Source: Rubrivivax sp.
GTDB taxonomy: Bacteria > Pseudomonadota > Gammaproteobacteria > Burkholderiales > Burkholderiaceae_C
Direction: 5' to 3'
NCBI GenBank assembly: GCA_019635285.1
Contig: JAHBZS010000017.1
Span: 1-64,000 of the forward strand
Length of the DNA stretch: 64,000 nucleotides
The position numbers were made by a program, and so were the translations under genes. Under the pieces are notes generated by a model that saw only the letters and a program-made list of their open reading frames with translations, made no database searches and had not been told where the DNA came from. Positions 10,238-19,872 of this stretch are shown piece by piece (positions within the stretch are counted from its first letter, which is position 1; each line of letters begins with the position of its first letter).

Positions 10238-10768
10238 ATGCTGCAAAGTCTGAACGCTCTGCTGGCGCCCGCGTTGATGGAGCGCCTGGTGCTGGTCATC
10301 AATCACGTGCTGGGGGCGGAGCCGGCGGCCACGCAGCGGCTGCGCGCGCACGACCAGCGCGTCATCGAACTGCAGATGCAGGGCTGGCCGTCGCTGCTGC
10401 CGGCACCTCCGACCCTGGCTTTCAGGATCACGCCGGCGGGCATGCTGGAATGGTGCGGCGGCGCGGCGGCGCCCGTGGCGGCAGACCTGAGCGTGCGCAT
10501 CGACGCGGCCAACCCGCTGCTGCTGATGGCCCGCGCCATGTCCGGCGACAAGCCCGCGGTGGCCATCGACGGCGATGCCCAGCTGGCCGCCGACGTCAAC
10601 TGGCTGCTGCAGAACCTGCGCTGGGACGTGGCGGCCGACCTGGAGCGGCTGTTCGGCCCGGCCGTGGCCTACCCGCTGCATCGCCTGGGCTCGGCGCTGG
10701 CGCAGGCCCTGCGCGGCGCGCTGCACAGCGCGCCCGGGTTGGCGCCGCGCACGCCGCCGCCGCCATGA
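10238..10768 (+). CDS. ubiJ: ubiquinone biosynthesis accessory protein UbiJ (SCP2 domain)
   Basis: A 176-residue protein starting MLQSLNALL. It resembles the SCP2-like lipid-binding proteins (UbiJ) encoded directly before ubiB; E. coli UbiJ holds ubiquinone intermediates within the Ubi complex. The centre (residues 50-125) has the SCP2-type alternation and the C-terminus is amphipathic, ending in a proline run. An in-frame ORF reaches back to 10118, but the TACAAT just before 10238 and the ATG there favour the short form. The stop overlaps ubiB as ATGA. Confidence 0.8.
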   Translation: MLQSLNALLAPALMERLVLVINHVLGAEPAATQRLRAHDQRVIELQMQGWPSLLPAPPTLAFRITPAGMLEWCGGAAAPVAADLSVRIDAANPLLLMARAMSGDKPAVAIDGDAQLAADVNWLLQNLRWDVAADLERLFGPAVAYPLHRLGSALAQALRGALHSAPGLAPRTPPPP

Positions 10769-12324
10769 GACGTTTCCTGCGGCTGGTGTTCATCGTGTAC
10801 ACCATGCTGCGCTTCGGGCTGGACGAGCTGGCACTGTCGGGCTTCAGGCAGCGCTGGGTGCGCGCCTTGTCGTGGACCGTGACACTGGGCCGGCGTTTCG
10901 ACCAGCCCCGCGGCGTGCGCCTGCGCCTGGCGCTGGAGCGGCTGGGGCCGATCTTCGTCAAGTTCGGCCAGGTGCTGTCCACACGCCGCGACCTGCTGCC
11001 GCTGGACGTGGCCGACGAACTGGCCAAGCTGCAGGACCGCGTGCCGCCGATCCCGGCCGCGCAGGCCGCGGCGTTGGTGGAAAAGGCCTTCGGCCGGCCC
11101 GTCACCGAGCTCTTCGCCAGCTTCGATGCCGAGGCCGTGGCCAGCGCGTCCATCGCCCAGGTGCATTTCGCCACGATGCAGGACGGCCGCGAGGTGGCGG
11201 TGAAGGTGCTGCGCCCGGGCATGCTGGAGGTGATCGAGGACGACCTGACCCTGCTGCACACGCTGGCTCGCTGGGTGGAGCGCCTGAGCACGGACGGCAA
11301 GCGGCTGCGCCCACGCGAGGTGGTCGCGGAATTCGACACCTACCTGCATGACGAGCTGGACCTGGTGCGCGAGGCCGCCAACGCCGCGCAGCTGCGCCGC
11401 AACATGCAGGGGCTGGACCTGGTGCTGGTGCCGGAGATGATCTGGGACCTGTGCACCTCCACCGTCATCGTCATGGAGCGCATGTACGGCGTGCCGATCA
11501 GCCAGACGCAGCGGCTGCGCGACGCCGGCGTCGACCTGCGCAAGCTGGCGCGCGACGGCGTGACCATCTTCTTCACCCAGGTGTTCCGCGACGGCTACTT
11601 CCATGCCGACATGCACCCCGGCAACATCCAGGTGAGCACCGATGCGGCCACCTTCGGCCGCTACATCGCGCTGGACTTCGGCATCATCGGCACGCTCACC
11701 GAGTGGGACAAGGAATACCTGGCGCAGAACTTCATCGCCTTCTTCCGCCGCGACTACAAGCGCGTGGCCGAGTTGCACGTCGAGTCCGGCTGGGTGCCGC
11801 CGACCACCCGTGTCGATGCGCTGGAAAACGCCATCCGCGCGGTCTGCGAGCCGCATTTCGACCGGCCGCTGAAGGACATCTCGCTGGGCCAGGTGCTGAT
11901 GCGGCTGTTCCAGACCTCGCGCCGCTTCAACGTCGAGATCCAGCCCCAGCTGGTGCTGCTGCAGAAGACACTGCTCAACATCGAAGGCCTGGGCCGGCAG
12001 CTCGACCCGGAGCTGGACCTGTGGAGCACGGCCAAACCCTTCCTGGAGCGCTGGATGAACCAGCAGGTCGGCTGGCAGGGGCTGCTGGACCGGCTGAAGA
12101 ACGAGGCGCCGCGCTACGCCCAGCTGCTGCCCGAGCTGCCGCGACTGCTGCACCAGGCGCTGCAGGCGCCGGCGCAGTCGGCGGCCGAGTCCGCCGCGCT
12201 GACCGCGCTGCTGGGCGAGCAGCGGCGCACCAACCGGCTGCTGCAGGGACTGCTCTTCGGCGCGCTGGGCTTCGTGGCCGGCGTGCTGCTGGTGCGCGCG
12301 TGGCTGCACTGGTGGCCCGCCTGA
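10765..12324 (+). CDS. ubiB: ubiquinone biosynthesis regulatory protein kinase-like UbiB
   Basis: A 519-residue member of the ABC1/UbiB atypical kinase-like family needed for ubiquinone synthesis. The invariant KxGQ motif appears as [11 protein letters not shown] near residue 68, the ASIAQVH nucleotide-loop signature near residue 129, VAVKVLRPG with the ATP-site lysine near residue 147, then [10 protein letters not shown] and LDFGIIG. Two hydrophobic C-terminal segments anchor it in the membrane. The ATG at 10765 overlaps the ubiJ stop. Length matches the family. Confidence 0.93.
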   Translation: MRRFLRLVFIVYTMLRFGLDELALSGFRQRWVRALSWTVTLGRRFDQPRGVRLRLALERLGPIFVKFGQVLSTRRDLLPLDVADELAKLQDRVPPIPAAQAAALVEKAFGRPVTELFASFDAEAVASASIAQVHFATMQDGREVAVKVLRPGMLEVIEDDLTLLHTLARWVERLSTDGKRLRPREVVAEFDTYLHDELDLVREAANAAQLRRNMQGLDLVLVPEMIWDLCTSTVIVMERMYGVPISQTQRLRDAGVDLRKLARDGVTIFFTQVFRDGYFHADMHPGNIQVSTDAATFGRYIALDFGIIGTLTEWDKEYLAQNFIAFFRRDYKRVAELHVESGWVPPTTRVDALENAIRAVCEPHFDRPLKDISLGQVLMRLFQTSRRFNVEIQPQLVLLQKTLLNIEGLGRQLDPELDLWSTAKPFLERWMNQQVGWQGLLDRLKNEAPRYAQLLPELPRLLHQALQAPAQSAAESAALTALLGEQRRTNRLLQGLLFGALGFVAGVLLVRAWLHWWPA

Positions 12325-12349
12325 GCCCCCCTACAAGGGGCGGGGATTC

Positions 12350-12355
12350 TATAAT
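12350..12355 (+). promoter_or_regulatory. -10 hexamer before fmdB
   Basis: A perfect TATAAT, 27 nt before the ATG at 12383. It gives the FmdB-DUF502-aspS segment its own promoter inside the ubi run. A GCCCC/GGGGC hairpin just upstream could end ubiB transcription. Confidence 0.5.
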
Positions 12356-12382
12356 GATGGGTTTTGCATCTTCGATGCCGCC

Positions 12383-12724
12383 ATGCCCATCTATGCCTAC
12401 AAGTGCGAGTCCTGCGGCGCCCGTCAGGACGTGCTGCAGAAGATCTCCGACCCGGTGCTGAGCACCTGTCCGTCCTGCGGCGCACCCACGTTCGTCAAGC
12501 AGGTCACGGCAGCCGGGTTCCAGCTGAAGGGCTCGGGCTGGTACGTCACCGACTTCCGCGGCGGCGGTGCGCCCGCTGGCGACAAGGCTGAAAAGACCGA
12601 CAAGACCGAGAAGACCGACGCCAAGCCGGCGGACGCGGCAGCAGCGCCGGCGGCCGCGCCCGCCCCTGCGCCGGCACCGGCACCGGCCCAGAAATCCGGG
12701 CCGTCGTCATCGGAAGCGGCGTGA
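12383..12724 (+). CDS. FmdB-family zinc ribbon protein
   Basis: A 113-residue protein. The first 45 residues form the putative regulatory zinc ribbon: MPIYAYKCESCG with a CxxC pair, then CPSCG as the second pair. QLKGSGWYVTDFRG is the conserved end of this domain. The rest is low complexity: a Lys/Glu/Thr repeat (DKTEKTD) followed by an Ala-Pro repeat. The name derives from a formamidase-locus regulator, but the function in this context is unknown. The gene is almost always found before DUF502 and aspS in betaproteobacteria. Its stop overlaps the next GTG start. Confidence 0.85.
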   Translation: MPIYAYKCESCGARQDVLQKISDPVLSTCPSCGAPTFVKQVTAAGFQLKGSGWYVTDFRGGGAPAGDKAEKTDKTEKTDAKPADAAAAPAAAPAPAPAPAPAQKSGPSSSEAA

Positions 12725-13374
12725 AGAAATACCTGCTCACCGGCCTGCTGGTCTGGACGCCGCTGGCCATCACCGTCTGGGTGCTGACGTGGCTGCTGGG
12801 CGCGATGGACGGCCTGTTCGCGTGGCTGCTGTCGGCGCCGCAGGCGCTGCTGCCGCCCTCGGCGCACGCCAGCATCGAGCAGCTGCGGCACGTGCCGGGG
12901 CTGGGCGTGCTGGTCATGGGCCTGGGGCTGCTGCTGACCGGCATGTTCGCCACCAACATCTTCGGCCAGTGGTGGCTGCGCCAGTGGAACCGGCTGCTGC
13001 ACAAGATCCCCATCGTGCGCTCGGTGTACAGCTCGGTGAAGCAGGTGTCGGACACGCTGTTCTCCAGCAACGGCAATGCGTTCCGCGAAGCCGTGCTGGT
13101 GCAGTACCCGCGCGAGGGCTCGTGGACCATCGCCTTCGTCACCGGCAAGCCGGGCGGCGAGGTGGCCCATCACCTGCCCGGCCCCTGCGTCAGCGTCTAC
13201 GTGCCGACGACGCCCAACCCGACCTCGGGCTTCTTCCTGATGATGCCGCGCGCCGACGTGGTGCCGCTGGGCATGAGCGTGGACGAGGCGCTGAAGTACA
13301 TCATTTCGATGGGCGTGGTCGCGCCGCCGCAGCGGGCACCCGCCGTGCAAGCGGCGCAGAGCCCCGGCCACTGA
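12721..13374 (+). CDS. DUF502 family membrane protein
   Basis: A 217-residue membrane protein. Two transmembrane segments are evident, near residues 5-30 and 58-80. The conserved DUF502 stretch [20 protein letters not shown] follows, then [14 protein letters not shown] and [12 protein letters not shown]. The start is GTG at 12721, overlapping the fmdB stop (GTGA), so the pair is translationally coupled. The biochemical role of the family is not known. Confidence 0.87.
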   Translation: MKKYLLTGLLVWTPLAITVWVLTWLLGAMDGLFAWLLSAPQALLPPSAHASIEQLRHVPGLGVLVMGLGLLLTGMFATNIFGQWWLRQWNRLLHKIPIVRSVYSSVKQVSDTLFSSNGNAFREAVLVQYPREGSWTIAFVTGKPGGEVAHHLPGPCVSVYVPTTPNPTSGFFLMMPRADVVPLGMSVDEALKYIISMGVVAPPQRAPAVQAAQSPGH

Positions 13375-13450
13375 CCGCGCGACGCCCTTGCCGGGCCGGA
13401 CGCAGCGCCGGCACCACCCGCCGGCAGCACCGAACACTGGAGTTACTCCC

Positions 13451-15247
13451 ATGAGAACCACTTACTGCGGCCTCGTCAGCGAAACGCTGCTGGGGCAGAC
13501 CGTCACCCTGATGGGCTGGGCCCACCGGCGGCGCGACCACGGCGGCGTCATCTTCATCGACCTGCGCGACCGCGAAGGCCTGGTGCAGGTGGTCTGCGAC
13601 CCCGACCGCGCCGCGACCTTCGCCACCGCCGAGGGCGTGCGCAACGAATACTGCCTGCGCGTGACCGGGCTGGTGCGCGCGCGCCCGGCGGGCACCGACA
13701 ACGGCAACCTCACCAGCGGCAAGGTCGAGGTGCTGTGCCACGAGCTGGAGGTGCTCAACCCCAGCGTGTCGCCGCCCTTCCAGATCGACGACGAGAACCT
13801 GTCGGAGACGACGCGCCTGACGCACCGCGTGCTGGACCTGCGCCGCCCCACCATGCAGCGCAACCTGATGCTGCGCTACCGCGTGGCCATGGAGGTGCGC
13901 AAGTTCCTCGACGCCAACGGCTTCATCGACATCGAGACGCCGATGCTCACGCGCAGCACGCCCGAAGGCGCGCGCGACTACCTGGTGCCCAGCCGCGTGC
14001 ACGACGGCATGTTCTTCGCGCTGCCGCAGAGCCCGCAGCTGTTCAAGCAGCTGCTGATGGTGGCCGGCTTCGACCGCTACTACCAGATCACCAAGTGCTT
14101 CCGCGACGAGGACCTGCGCGCCGACCGCCAGCCGGAGTTCACGCAGATCGACATCGAGACCTCCTTCCTCACCGAGGAGGAGATCCGCACGATGTTCGAG
14201 GGCATGATCCGCAGCGTCTTCCACCACGCCATCGGCGTGGAGCTGCCGCCCTTCCCGGTGATGAAGTACGCCGACGCGATGCGGCTGTACGGCTCGGACA
14301 AGCCCGACCTGCGCGTCAAGCTGCAGCTGACCGAGCTGACCGACGTGATGCGCGACGTGGAGTTCAAGGTCTTCTCCGGGCCGGCCACCCAGCCCGACGG
14401 CCGCGTGGTCGCGCTGCGCGTGCCGGGCGGCGCGGAGATGAGCCGCAGCGAGATCGACGCCTATACCGAGTTCGTCAAGATCTACGGCGCCCGGGGCCTG
14501 GCGTGGATCAAGGTCAACGACGTGGACAAGGGGCGCGAAGGGCTGCAGTCCCCGGTGGTGAAGAACCTGCACGACCAGGCGCTGACCGAGATCCTGGGTC
14601 GCACCGGCGCGGCCAACGGCGACCTGCTGTTCTTCGGCGCCGACAAGGCCAAGGTCGTCAACGACGCCATCGGCGCACTGCGCGTGAAGATCGGCCACAG
14701 CGACTTCGGCAAGGCCCGCGGCCTGGTGCAGGGCGACTGGGAACCGCTGTGGGTGGTCGACTTCCCGATGTTCGAGCACGACGAAGCCGCGGGACGCTGG
14801 AACGCCGTGCACCACCCCTTCACCGCGCCGAAGGACGGCCATGAGGACTGGCTGCAGACCGACCCCGGCCGCTGCGTGGCCAAGGCCTACGACGTGGTGC
14901 TCAACGGCATCGAGCTCGGCGGCGGCTCGGTGCGTATCCACCGCGAAGAGGTGCAGAGCAAGGTGTTCCGCGCGCTGAACATCGGCGCCGACGAGGCGCA
15001 GGCGAAGTTCGGCTTCCTGCTCGACGCGCTGCAGTACGGCGCGCCGCCGCACGGCGGCATCGCCATCGGCCTGGACCGCTTCGTCATGCTGATGACCGGC
15101 GCCGAGTCGCTGCGCGACGTCATCGCCTTCCCGAAGACGCAGCGCGCGCAATGCCTGCTCACCGGCGCCCCCAGCGCGGTCGACGAAGCGCAGCTGCGCG
15201 AGCTGCACATCCGGCTGCGCAACGCGCAGGCGCGCAGCGCCGGCTGA
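13451..15247 (+). CDS. aspS: aspartyl-tRNA synthetase, probably non-discriminating
   Basis: A 598-residue class II synthetase of the bacterial type. An N-terminal OB-fold anticodon domain (1-110) is followed by the catalytic core with the bacterial insertion. Motif 2 is [18 protein letters not shown], and motif 3 is [12 protein letters not shown] near the C-terminus. In the anticodon domain residue 30 is His and residue 81 is Gly, where E. coli AspRS has Leu and Lys; His/Gly there is the known mark of enzymes that also charge tRNA-Asn, which is then corrected by GatCAB. The start ATG at 13451 fits the conserved MRTTYCG N-terminus. Confidence 0.95.
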   Translation: MRTTYCGLVSETLLGQTVTLMGWAHRRRDHGGVIFIDLRDREGLVQVVCDPDRAATFATAEGVRNEYCLRVTGLVRARPAGTDNGNLTSGKVEVLCHELEVLNPSVSPPFQIDDENLSETTRLTHRVLDLRRPTMQRNLMLRYRVAMEVRKFLDANGFIDIETPMLTRSTPEGARDYLVPSRVHDGMFFALPQSPQLFKQLLMVAGFDRYYQITKCFRDEDLRADRQPEFTQIDIETSFLTEEEIRTMFEGMIRSVFHHAIGVELPPFPVMKYADAMRLYGSDKPDLRVKLQLTELTDVMRDVEFKVFSGPATQPDGRVVALRVPGGAEMSRSEIDAYTEFVKIYGARGLAWIKVNDVDKGREGLQSPVVKNLHDQALTEILGRTGAANGDLLFFGADKAKVVNDAIGALRVKIGHSDFGKARGLVQGDWEPLWVVDFPMFEHDEAAGRWNAVHHPFTAPKDGHEDWLQTDPGRCVAKAYDVVLNGIELGGGSVRIHREEVQSKVFRALNIGADEAQAKFGFLLDALQYGAPPHGGIAIGLDRFVMLMTGAESLRDVIAFPKTQRAQCLLTGAPSAVDEAQLRELHIRLRNAQARSAG

Positions 15248-15265
15248 GCGCCGGTCAGCCGCGCG

Positions 15266-16546
15266 TCAGAGCCGCCAGGGCCGCACGCCGGCGGCCTGGA
15301 GCGCGGCCGGATCGTAGGCGCTCTTCACGTCGGCGAAGACGCCGCCGGGCACCAGCTTGCCGAGCAGCCGGCTCAGGCCAAGTTCGGCGTATTCCTTGTG
15401 CGACACGGCCGCCACGAGGGCCGACGCCTGCGGCAGCGCATCCCATGCGGTCAGGCCGATGCCGTATTCGTGCTCGCACTCGGCCGAATCGGCCAGCGGG
15501 TCGTGCACCAGCACGTTGGCGCCGAAGCTCTGCAGCTCGCGCACCACGTCGATGACCTTGCTGTTGCGGATGTCGGGGCAGTTTTCCTTGAAGGTCATGC
15601 CCAGCACGATCACCGGCGCGCCCTTGACCGGCAGGTCGTTGGCGATCATCTGCTTGACGGTCTGCTCGGCCACGTACTTGCCCATGCTGTCGTTGATGCG
15701 CCGGCCGGCCAGGATGACCTGCGGCGTGTAGCCCAGCATCTCGGCCTTGTGCGTCAGGTAGTACGGGTCGACGCCGATGCAGTGGCCGCCGACCAGCCCC
15801 GGGCGGAAGGGCAGGAAGTTCCACTTGGTGCCGGCCGCCTTCAGCACCTCGAGCGTGTCGATGCCGATGCGCTGGAAGATCAGCGACAGCTCGTTCATCA
15901 GCGCGATGTTCAGGTCGCGCTGCGTGTTCTCGATGACCTTGGCGGCCTCGGCCACCTTGATGCTGCTGGCCGGGTACACGCCGGCGGTGATGATCGCGCC
16001 GTACACCGAGGCCACGCGCTCCAGCGTCTCGGGCGAGTCGCCCGACACCACCTTGACGATCTTGGTGACCGTGCGCTCCTTGTCGCCGGGGTTGATGCGC
16101 TCGGGGCTGTAGCCAACGAAGAAGTCGCGCTTCCACTGCAGGCCCGAGTGCTTCTCGATGATCGGGATGCAGACCTCCTCGGTCGCGCCGGGGTAGACGG
16201 TCGACTCGAAGACCACCGTCGCGCCCTTCTTCAGATGTTTGCCGACGCTTTCCGAGGCCTTGACCAGCGGCGTGAAATCAGGCTGGTGGGCGTCGTCCAC
16301 CGGCGTGGGCACGGCCACGACGATGAAGTCGGCGTGGCCGATGACCGACGGGTCGGTGCTGCAGCGCAGCCGCGTCGCGGCGCGCAGGTCTTCGCTGCTC
16401 ACCTCACCGGTGGGGTCGACGTGGCGTGCATAGGCACTCACCTTGTCGGCCGCCAGGTCCAGGCCCAACGTATCGAACTTCTTGCCGAACTCCACGGCCA
16501 GCGGCAAACCCACGTAGCCCAGCCCGATTACAGCGATGGTCGTCAT
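15266..16546 (-). CDS. nucleotide-sugar dehydrogenase, TviB/WbpA type
   Basis: A 426-residue UDP-sugar 6-dehydrogenase. It has the Rossmann motif GLGYVGLPLA at residues 8-17, ESTVYPGATEE, and the catalytic cysteine in GGHCIGVDPYYLT. GKHLKKGATVVFESTVYPG and GMTFKENCPDIRNSK place it with the Vi-antigen TviB group, which acts on UDP-N-acetylhexosamines, rather than with Ugd, which is encoded separately at 4257. The exact sugar cannot be read from sequence. It follows the epimerase gene by 25 nt in a minus-strand pair and is convergent with aspS. Confidence 0.88.
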   Translation of the reverse strand: MTTIAVIGLGYVGLPLAVEFGKKFDTLGLDLAADKVSAYARHVDPTGEVSSEDLRAATRLRCSTDPSVIGHADFIVVAVPTPVDDAHQPDFTPLVKASESVGKHLKKGATVVFESTVYPGATEEVCIPIIEKHSGLQWKRDFFVGYSPERINPGDKERTVTKIVKVVSGDSPETLERVASVYGAIITAGVYPASSIKVAEAAKVIENTQRDLNIALMNELSLIFQRIGIDTLEVLKAAGTKWNFLPFRPGLVGGHCIGVDPYYLTHKAEMLGYTPQVILAGRRINDSMGKYVAEQTVKQMIANDLPVKGAPVIVLGMTFKENCPDIRNSKVIDVVRELQSFGANVLVHDPLADSAECEHEYGIGLTAWDALPQASALVAAVSHKEYAELGLSRLLGKLVPGGVFADVKSAYDPAALQAAGVRPWRL

Positions 16547-16571
16547 CTTCTTCGTATCCGCGTTGTGGGGT

Positions 16572-17579
16572 TCAGACCCCGAAATAGCTCCGATACCACT
16601 GCACGAAGTTCCCTACCCCTTCGCGCACCGGCGTGCCCGGCCTGAAACCGGTCCACTGCGCCAACTCGGAGACGTCGGCGAAGGTCGCCGGCACGTCGCC
16701 GTCCTGCATCGGCAGGAAGTTCTTGCGCGCCTGCTGTCCCAGCGCCTGCTCGATGGCTTCGATGAAGTCCATCAGTTCCACCGGGTCGCTGTTGCCGATG
16801 TTGAAGACGCGATAGGGCGCGTGGCTGCGCGCCGGATCCGGCTTCGCCGAATCGAAGGCCGGGTCGGCCGCCGCGGGGCGGTCGAGCACGCGCACCACGC
16901 CTTCGGCGATGTCGTCGATGTAGGTGAAGTCGCGCACCATGCGGCCATGGTTGAACACGTCGATCTGCCGGCCTTCCAGGATGGCCTGCGTGAACAGGAA
17001 CAAGGCCATGTCCGGCCGGCCCCAGGGGCCGTAGACGGTGAAGAAGCGCAGCCCGGTCGTCGGCAGCCCGAACAGGTGGCTGTAGGTGTGCGCCATCAGC
17101 TCGTTGGCCTTCTTCGTGGCCGCGTACATGCTGACCGGATGGTCGATGTTGTCGTGCTCGGAGAACGGCATCTTCGTGTTGCCGCCGTACACGCTGGAGC
17201 TGGACGCATACACCAGGTGCCCGACGCCGCCATGCCGGCAACCTTCGAGGATGTTGGTGAAGCCTACGACATTGCTGTCGATGTACGCCTGGGGGTTCTG
17301 CAGCGAGTAGCGCACGCCGGCCTGCGCCGCCAGGTGCACCACCCGGTCGAACTTGTGCTCGGCAAACAGCGCCTCCATGGCCGGCCGATCGGCCACGTCC
17401 ATGTGCACGAAGCGGAAGCCTGCGGCCGGCGTCAGCCGCACCAGGCGGTCCCGCTTGAGTTGGGGGCTGTAATAGTCGTTGAGGTTGTCCAGACCGACGA
17501 CCGTCTCGCCGCGCGCCAGCAGCAATTGCGAGACATGCATGCCGATGAAACCGGCCGCACCTGTGACCAGGATCTTCAT
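16572..17579 (-). CDS. UDP-glucuronate 4-epimerase
   Basis: A 335-residue extended short-chain dehydrogenase. TGAAGFIG at residues 6-13 binds NAD. The segment [18 protein letters not shown] is the hallmark of UDP-glucuronate epimerases, and YAATKKANE holds the catalytic Tyr/Lys; [16 protein letters not shown] follows. It would turn UDP-glucuronate, the Ugd product, into UDP-galacturonate. The ATG at 17579 is preferred over an upstream in-frame ATG at 17606 because MKILVTG is the conserved start. It precedes the TviB-type dehydrogenase in a two-gene unit. Confidence 0.88.
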   Translation of the reverse strand: MKILVTGAAGFIGMHVSQLLLARGETVVGLDNLNDYYSPQLKRDRLVRLTPAAGFRFVHMDVADRPAMEALFAEHKFDRVVHLAAQAGVRYSLQNPQAYIDSNVVGFTNILEGCRHGGVGHLVYASSSSVYGGNTKMPFSEHDNIDHPVSMYAATKKANELMAHTYSHLFGLPTTGLRFFTVYGPWGRPDMALFLFTQAILEGRQIDVFNHGRMVRDFTYIDDIAEGVVRVLDRPAAADPAFDSAKPDPARSHAPYRVFNIGNSDPVELMDFIEAIEQALGQQARKNFLPMQDGDVPATFADVSELAQWTGFRPGTPVREGVGNFVQWYRSYFGV

Positions 17580-17708
17580 GGGTGAGTGGGGGGCGACGTG
17601 CGCCACTGAAAGGGATCGGCGCGATTATCGGCGATGGATACGCGCTGCATCCGCGTCAAACGCCACGCTCCGGACCACTGCGCGCAGCGGCGCCGCGCGC
17701 CGCCTGCA

Positions 17709-18626
17709 TCACTTCTGCGCCGCGGACGCCGTCTCCGACGTCTCGGGCGCGGCGAGCGCAGGCGCGCTGCCCGCGGCGGCGGCGCCCTCGGCGAACTTGC
17801 CCACGTATTCGATGCGCGCTGCGGCGCGCAGCGCCTTGAGGTCGCTGGCCACCAGTTCGCGCTTGCGCGCGTTGAGGATGAACTGCTCGATGGCCGGCGT
17901 GGCCTTGTCCAGCGCGATCGGCTGCGAGCGCGAGCCCAGCAGGGCCACCAGCAGCGCGCCATTCGGCGTTGCGTTCAGCACGGCCTGCCCGTCCTGCATC
18001 GCGGAGACCATGCCCACGCTGGCCAGCGGCAACTGCTCCGCGGCGCGCACCGCCTGGTTGCCGGCGAAGCGGTAGTCGTTGGCCTTCAGGTAGTCGACGA
18101 ATTCGCCGACGTTCTTCACGCTGGCCATCTTCGCGCGCAGTTGCGCCACCTGCTCGGGAGTGGCCTCGATGGCGATCTCCTGCAGGCTGTAGATGCGGCG
18201 CTCCTTGAAGAGCGCCGGGTTCGCCTCGTAGTACTTGGCCACCTCCTCGGCGGTGGGTTTGGCCGCCGCCTCGCCGGCTTTCTCCACGTAGGCCCGCGCC
18301 AGCACCTCGCGCCGCGCCGCATCCAACTGCTGCACGACCCGCGGGTCGCTGTCCAGCTTCAGTTCGGTGGCCTTCTGCACCGCCAGCTCCTGGTCGATCA
18401 GCCGATCCAGGATCTGCCGGGACGCCGCTTCGGCCTGCTCCGGCTTCAACCCGCGCTGCTGCTGCAGCACGTAGTTGATCTGCTGGACGGTGATGTCTTC
18501 CTTGTTGACCTTCGCCGCAGGCTGCGCGCCTTCCATGCCCTTCTTCTGTTCGCAGCCGCCCAGCAACAGGCCGGCCGCCAGCACCACGGCCACGCAAACG
18601 CGGGATCGAGACATCGAGATCTGCAT
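17709..18626 (-). CDS. epsD: EpsD-family peptidyl-prolyl isomerase-like lipoprotein
   Basis: A 305-residue secreted lipoprotein. The signal peptide ends in a lipobox LGGC with C25. The body resembles the SurA/parvulin-type chaperones of the EpsD family: an N-terminal alpha region (NKEDITVQQINYVLQQQ) and a PPIase-like part between residues 145 and 260. The C-terminus is Ala-rich. EpsD-family proteins are encoded in exopolysaccharide clusters and are thought to assist export proteins. Here the neighbours are UDP-sugar genes, which fits, although no polymerase, flippase or glycosyltransferase gene is nearby. Start at 18626 is supported by GGAGCG 7 nt upstream; 18614 is an alternative. Confidence 0.75.
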   Translation of the reverse strand: MQISMSRSRVCVAVVLAAGLLLGGCEQKKGMEGAQPAAKVNKEDITVQQINYVLQQQRGLKPEQAEAASRQILDRLIDQELAVQKATELKLDSDPRVVQQLDAARREVLARAYVEKAGEAAAKPTAEEVAKYYEANPALFKERRIYSLQEIAIEATPEQVAQLRAKMASVKNVGEFVDYLKANDYRFAGNQAVRAAEQLPLASVGMVSAMQDGQAVLNATPNGALLVALLGSRSQPIALDKATPAIEQFILNARKRELVASDLKALRAAARIEYVGKFAEGAAAAGSAPALAAPETSETASAAQK

Positions 18627-18700
18627 GGGTTCGCGCTCCGGCCGTGGCTTCGACGGGCGGCAGTGTAAGCGCGCAGTCCGGCGTCAGCCCGCCGGGCCGC

Positions 18701-19432
18701 TCAGCACTTCACGCCGACGTGCAGCGCCACCACGCCCGCCGTGAGGTTGTGCACGTCCACATGGCCGAAACCGGCGGCCTGCATCATCGCCTTCAGCTCC
18801 TGCTGCGACGGATGCATGCGAATCGACTCGGCCAGGTAGCGATAGCTGTCGGCATCGCCCGTCACCCAGCGGCCCAGGCGCGGCAGCACATTGAAGGAGT
18901 ACCAGTCGTAGGGCTTGCGCAGCGGCTCGGCCACGCGCGAGAACTCCAGCACCAGCAGCCGGCCGCCCGGCCGCAGCACGCGGCACATCTCGGCCAGCGC
19001 ACGGTCCTTGTGGGTCATGTTGCGCAGCCCGAAGGCGACGCTGGCCAGGTCGAAACTGCCGGAGGCGAAGGGCAGGCGCTCGGCGTCGCAGACGATGCTG
19101 GGCAGCACCAGCCCGTCGTCCAGCAGCCGGTCGCGCCCGGTGCGCAGCATGGCTTCGTTGATGTCGGTGTGCACCACCGTGCCGCTGGCGCCCACGCGGC
19201 GGGCGAAGGCGCGGGTCAGGTCGCCGGTGCCGGCCGCAATGTCCAGCACCTTGTCGCCGGCACGCACGTTGGCCACGGCCACCGCATAGGCCTTCCAGGC
19301 GCGATGCGCGCCCAGCGACATCAGGTCGTTCATCAGGTCGTACTTCGACGCGACCGAATCGAACACGCCGCGCACGCGCTGGGCCTTGTCGGATTCGTCG
19401 ACCGGCGTGAAGCCGAAATGGGTCTGGCTCAT
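18701..19432 (-). CDS. ubiE: ubiquinone/menaquinone C-methyltransferase
   Basis: A 243-residue SAM-dependent methyltransferase. Motif I is [16 protein letters not shown], followed by [13 protein letters not shown] and the UbiE-specific [19 protein letters not shown]. It performs the C-methylation step of ubiquinone (and demethylmenaquinone) synthesis. It is the last gene of the run DUF3683 protein, DUF971, ubiE on the minus strand. In most Burkholderiales ubiE is followed closely by ubiJ and ubiB; here they are 8 kb away in the opposite orientation. Confidence 0.94.
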   Translation of the reverse strand: MSQTHFGFTPVDESDKAQRVRGVFDSVASKYDLMNDLMSLGAHRAWKAYAVAVANVRAGDKVLDIAAGTGDLTRAFARRVGASGTVVHTDINEAMLRTGRDRLLDDGLVLPSIVCDAERLPFASGSFDLASVAFGLRNMTHKDRALAEMCRVLRPGGRLLVLEFSRVAEPLRKPYDWYSFNVLPRLGRWVTGDADSYRYLAESIRMHPSQQELKAMMQAAGFGHVDVHNLTAGVVALHVGVKC

Positions 19433-19442
19433 CGGCGGACCT

Positions 19443-19856
19443 TCAGTGCTTGCCGCAGCCCGCGCCGGCCGCCACTGGCATCGGCGCGTCGCGCTCGACG
19501 CCGGCGGCGGCCAGGCGTTCCTCGTAGCGCCGCCACAGTTCGGCCTGCTGCTTGCCCAGGTGGTACAGGTAGTCCCAGGAGAAGATGCCGCTGTCGTGCC
19601 CGTCCGAGAAGCGCGGCTGCACGGCGTAGTGGCCCACCGTCTGCAGCGACTCGATCTGCACCTCGCGCTTGCCGGTCTGCAGCACCTCCTGCCCGGGGCC
19701 GTGGCCCTGCACTTCGGCCGACGGCGAGTACACGCGCAGCAGCTCGAAGGGCAGGCGGAACGAGCTGCCGTCGTCGAAGCCGACCTCCAGCACGCGCGAG
19801 GCCTGGTGCAGCGTCAGCGCGGTCGGCTTGGGGGTGTCGGGTTGCAGTCCGGCCAT
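19443..19856 (-). CDS. DUF971 protein (gamma-butyrobetaine hydroxylase-like N-terminal domain)
   Basis: A 137-residue protein made of one DUF971 domain: residues 12-45 ([20 protein letters not shown]), then [14 protein letters not shown], and near residue 93 [18 protein letters not shown]. The domain is found fused to 2OG oxygenases in eukaryotes and alone in bacteria, where it has been linked to iron-sulfur cluster handling. It lies 10 nt before ubiE. A TACACT hexamer ends 7 nt before the ATG at 19856, suggesting its own leaderless promoter and fixing this start over longer ORF versions. Confidence 0.85.
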   Translation of the reverse strand: MAGLQPDTPKPTALTLHQASRVLEVGFDDGSSFRLPFELLRVYSPSAEVQGHGPGQEVLQTGKREVQIESLQTVGHYAVQPRFSDGHDSGIFSWDYLYHLGKQQAELWRRYEERLAAAGVERDAPMPVAAGAGCGKH

Positions 19857-19863
19857 GTCGGGC

Positions 19864-19869
19864 AGTGTA
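19864..19869 (-). promoter_or_regulatory. possible -10 of DUF971-ubiE
   Basis: TACACT on the minus strand, 7 nt before the DUF971 ATG at 19856 and overlapping the 16-bp gap after the DUF3683 gene. Confidence 0.4.
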
Positions 19870-19872
19870 GTT

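Noticed and set aside
7655-10726. A 1023-residue minus-strand open frame across manC, galE and the ubiJ region
   Set aside because: It is a compositional shadow: Ala/Arg/Gly/Pro-rich, runs in the wrong frame through two well-supported enzymes, and has no recognisable domain.
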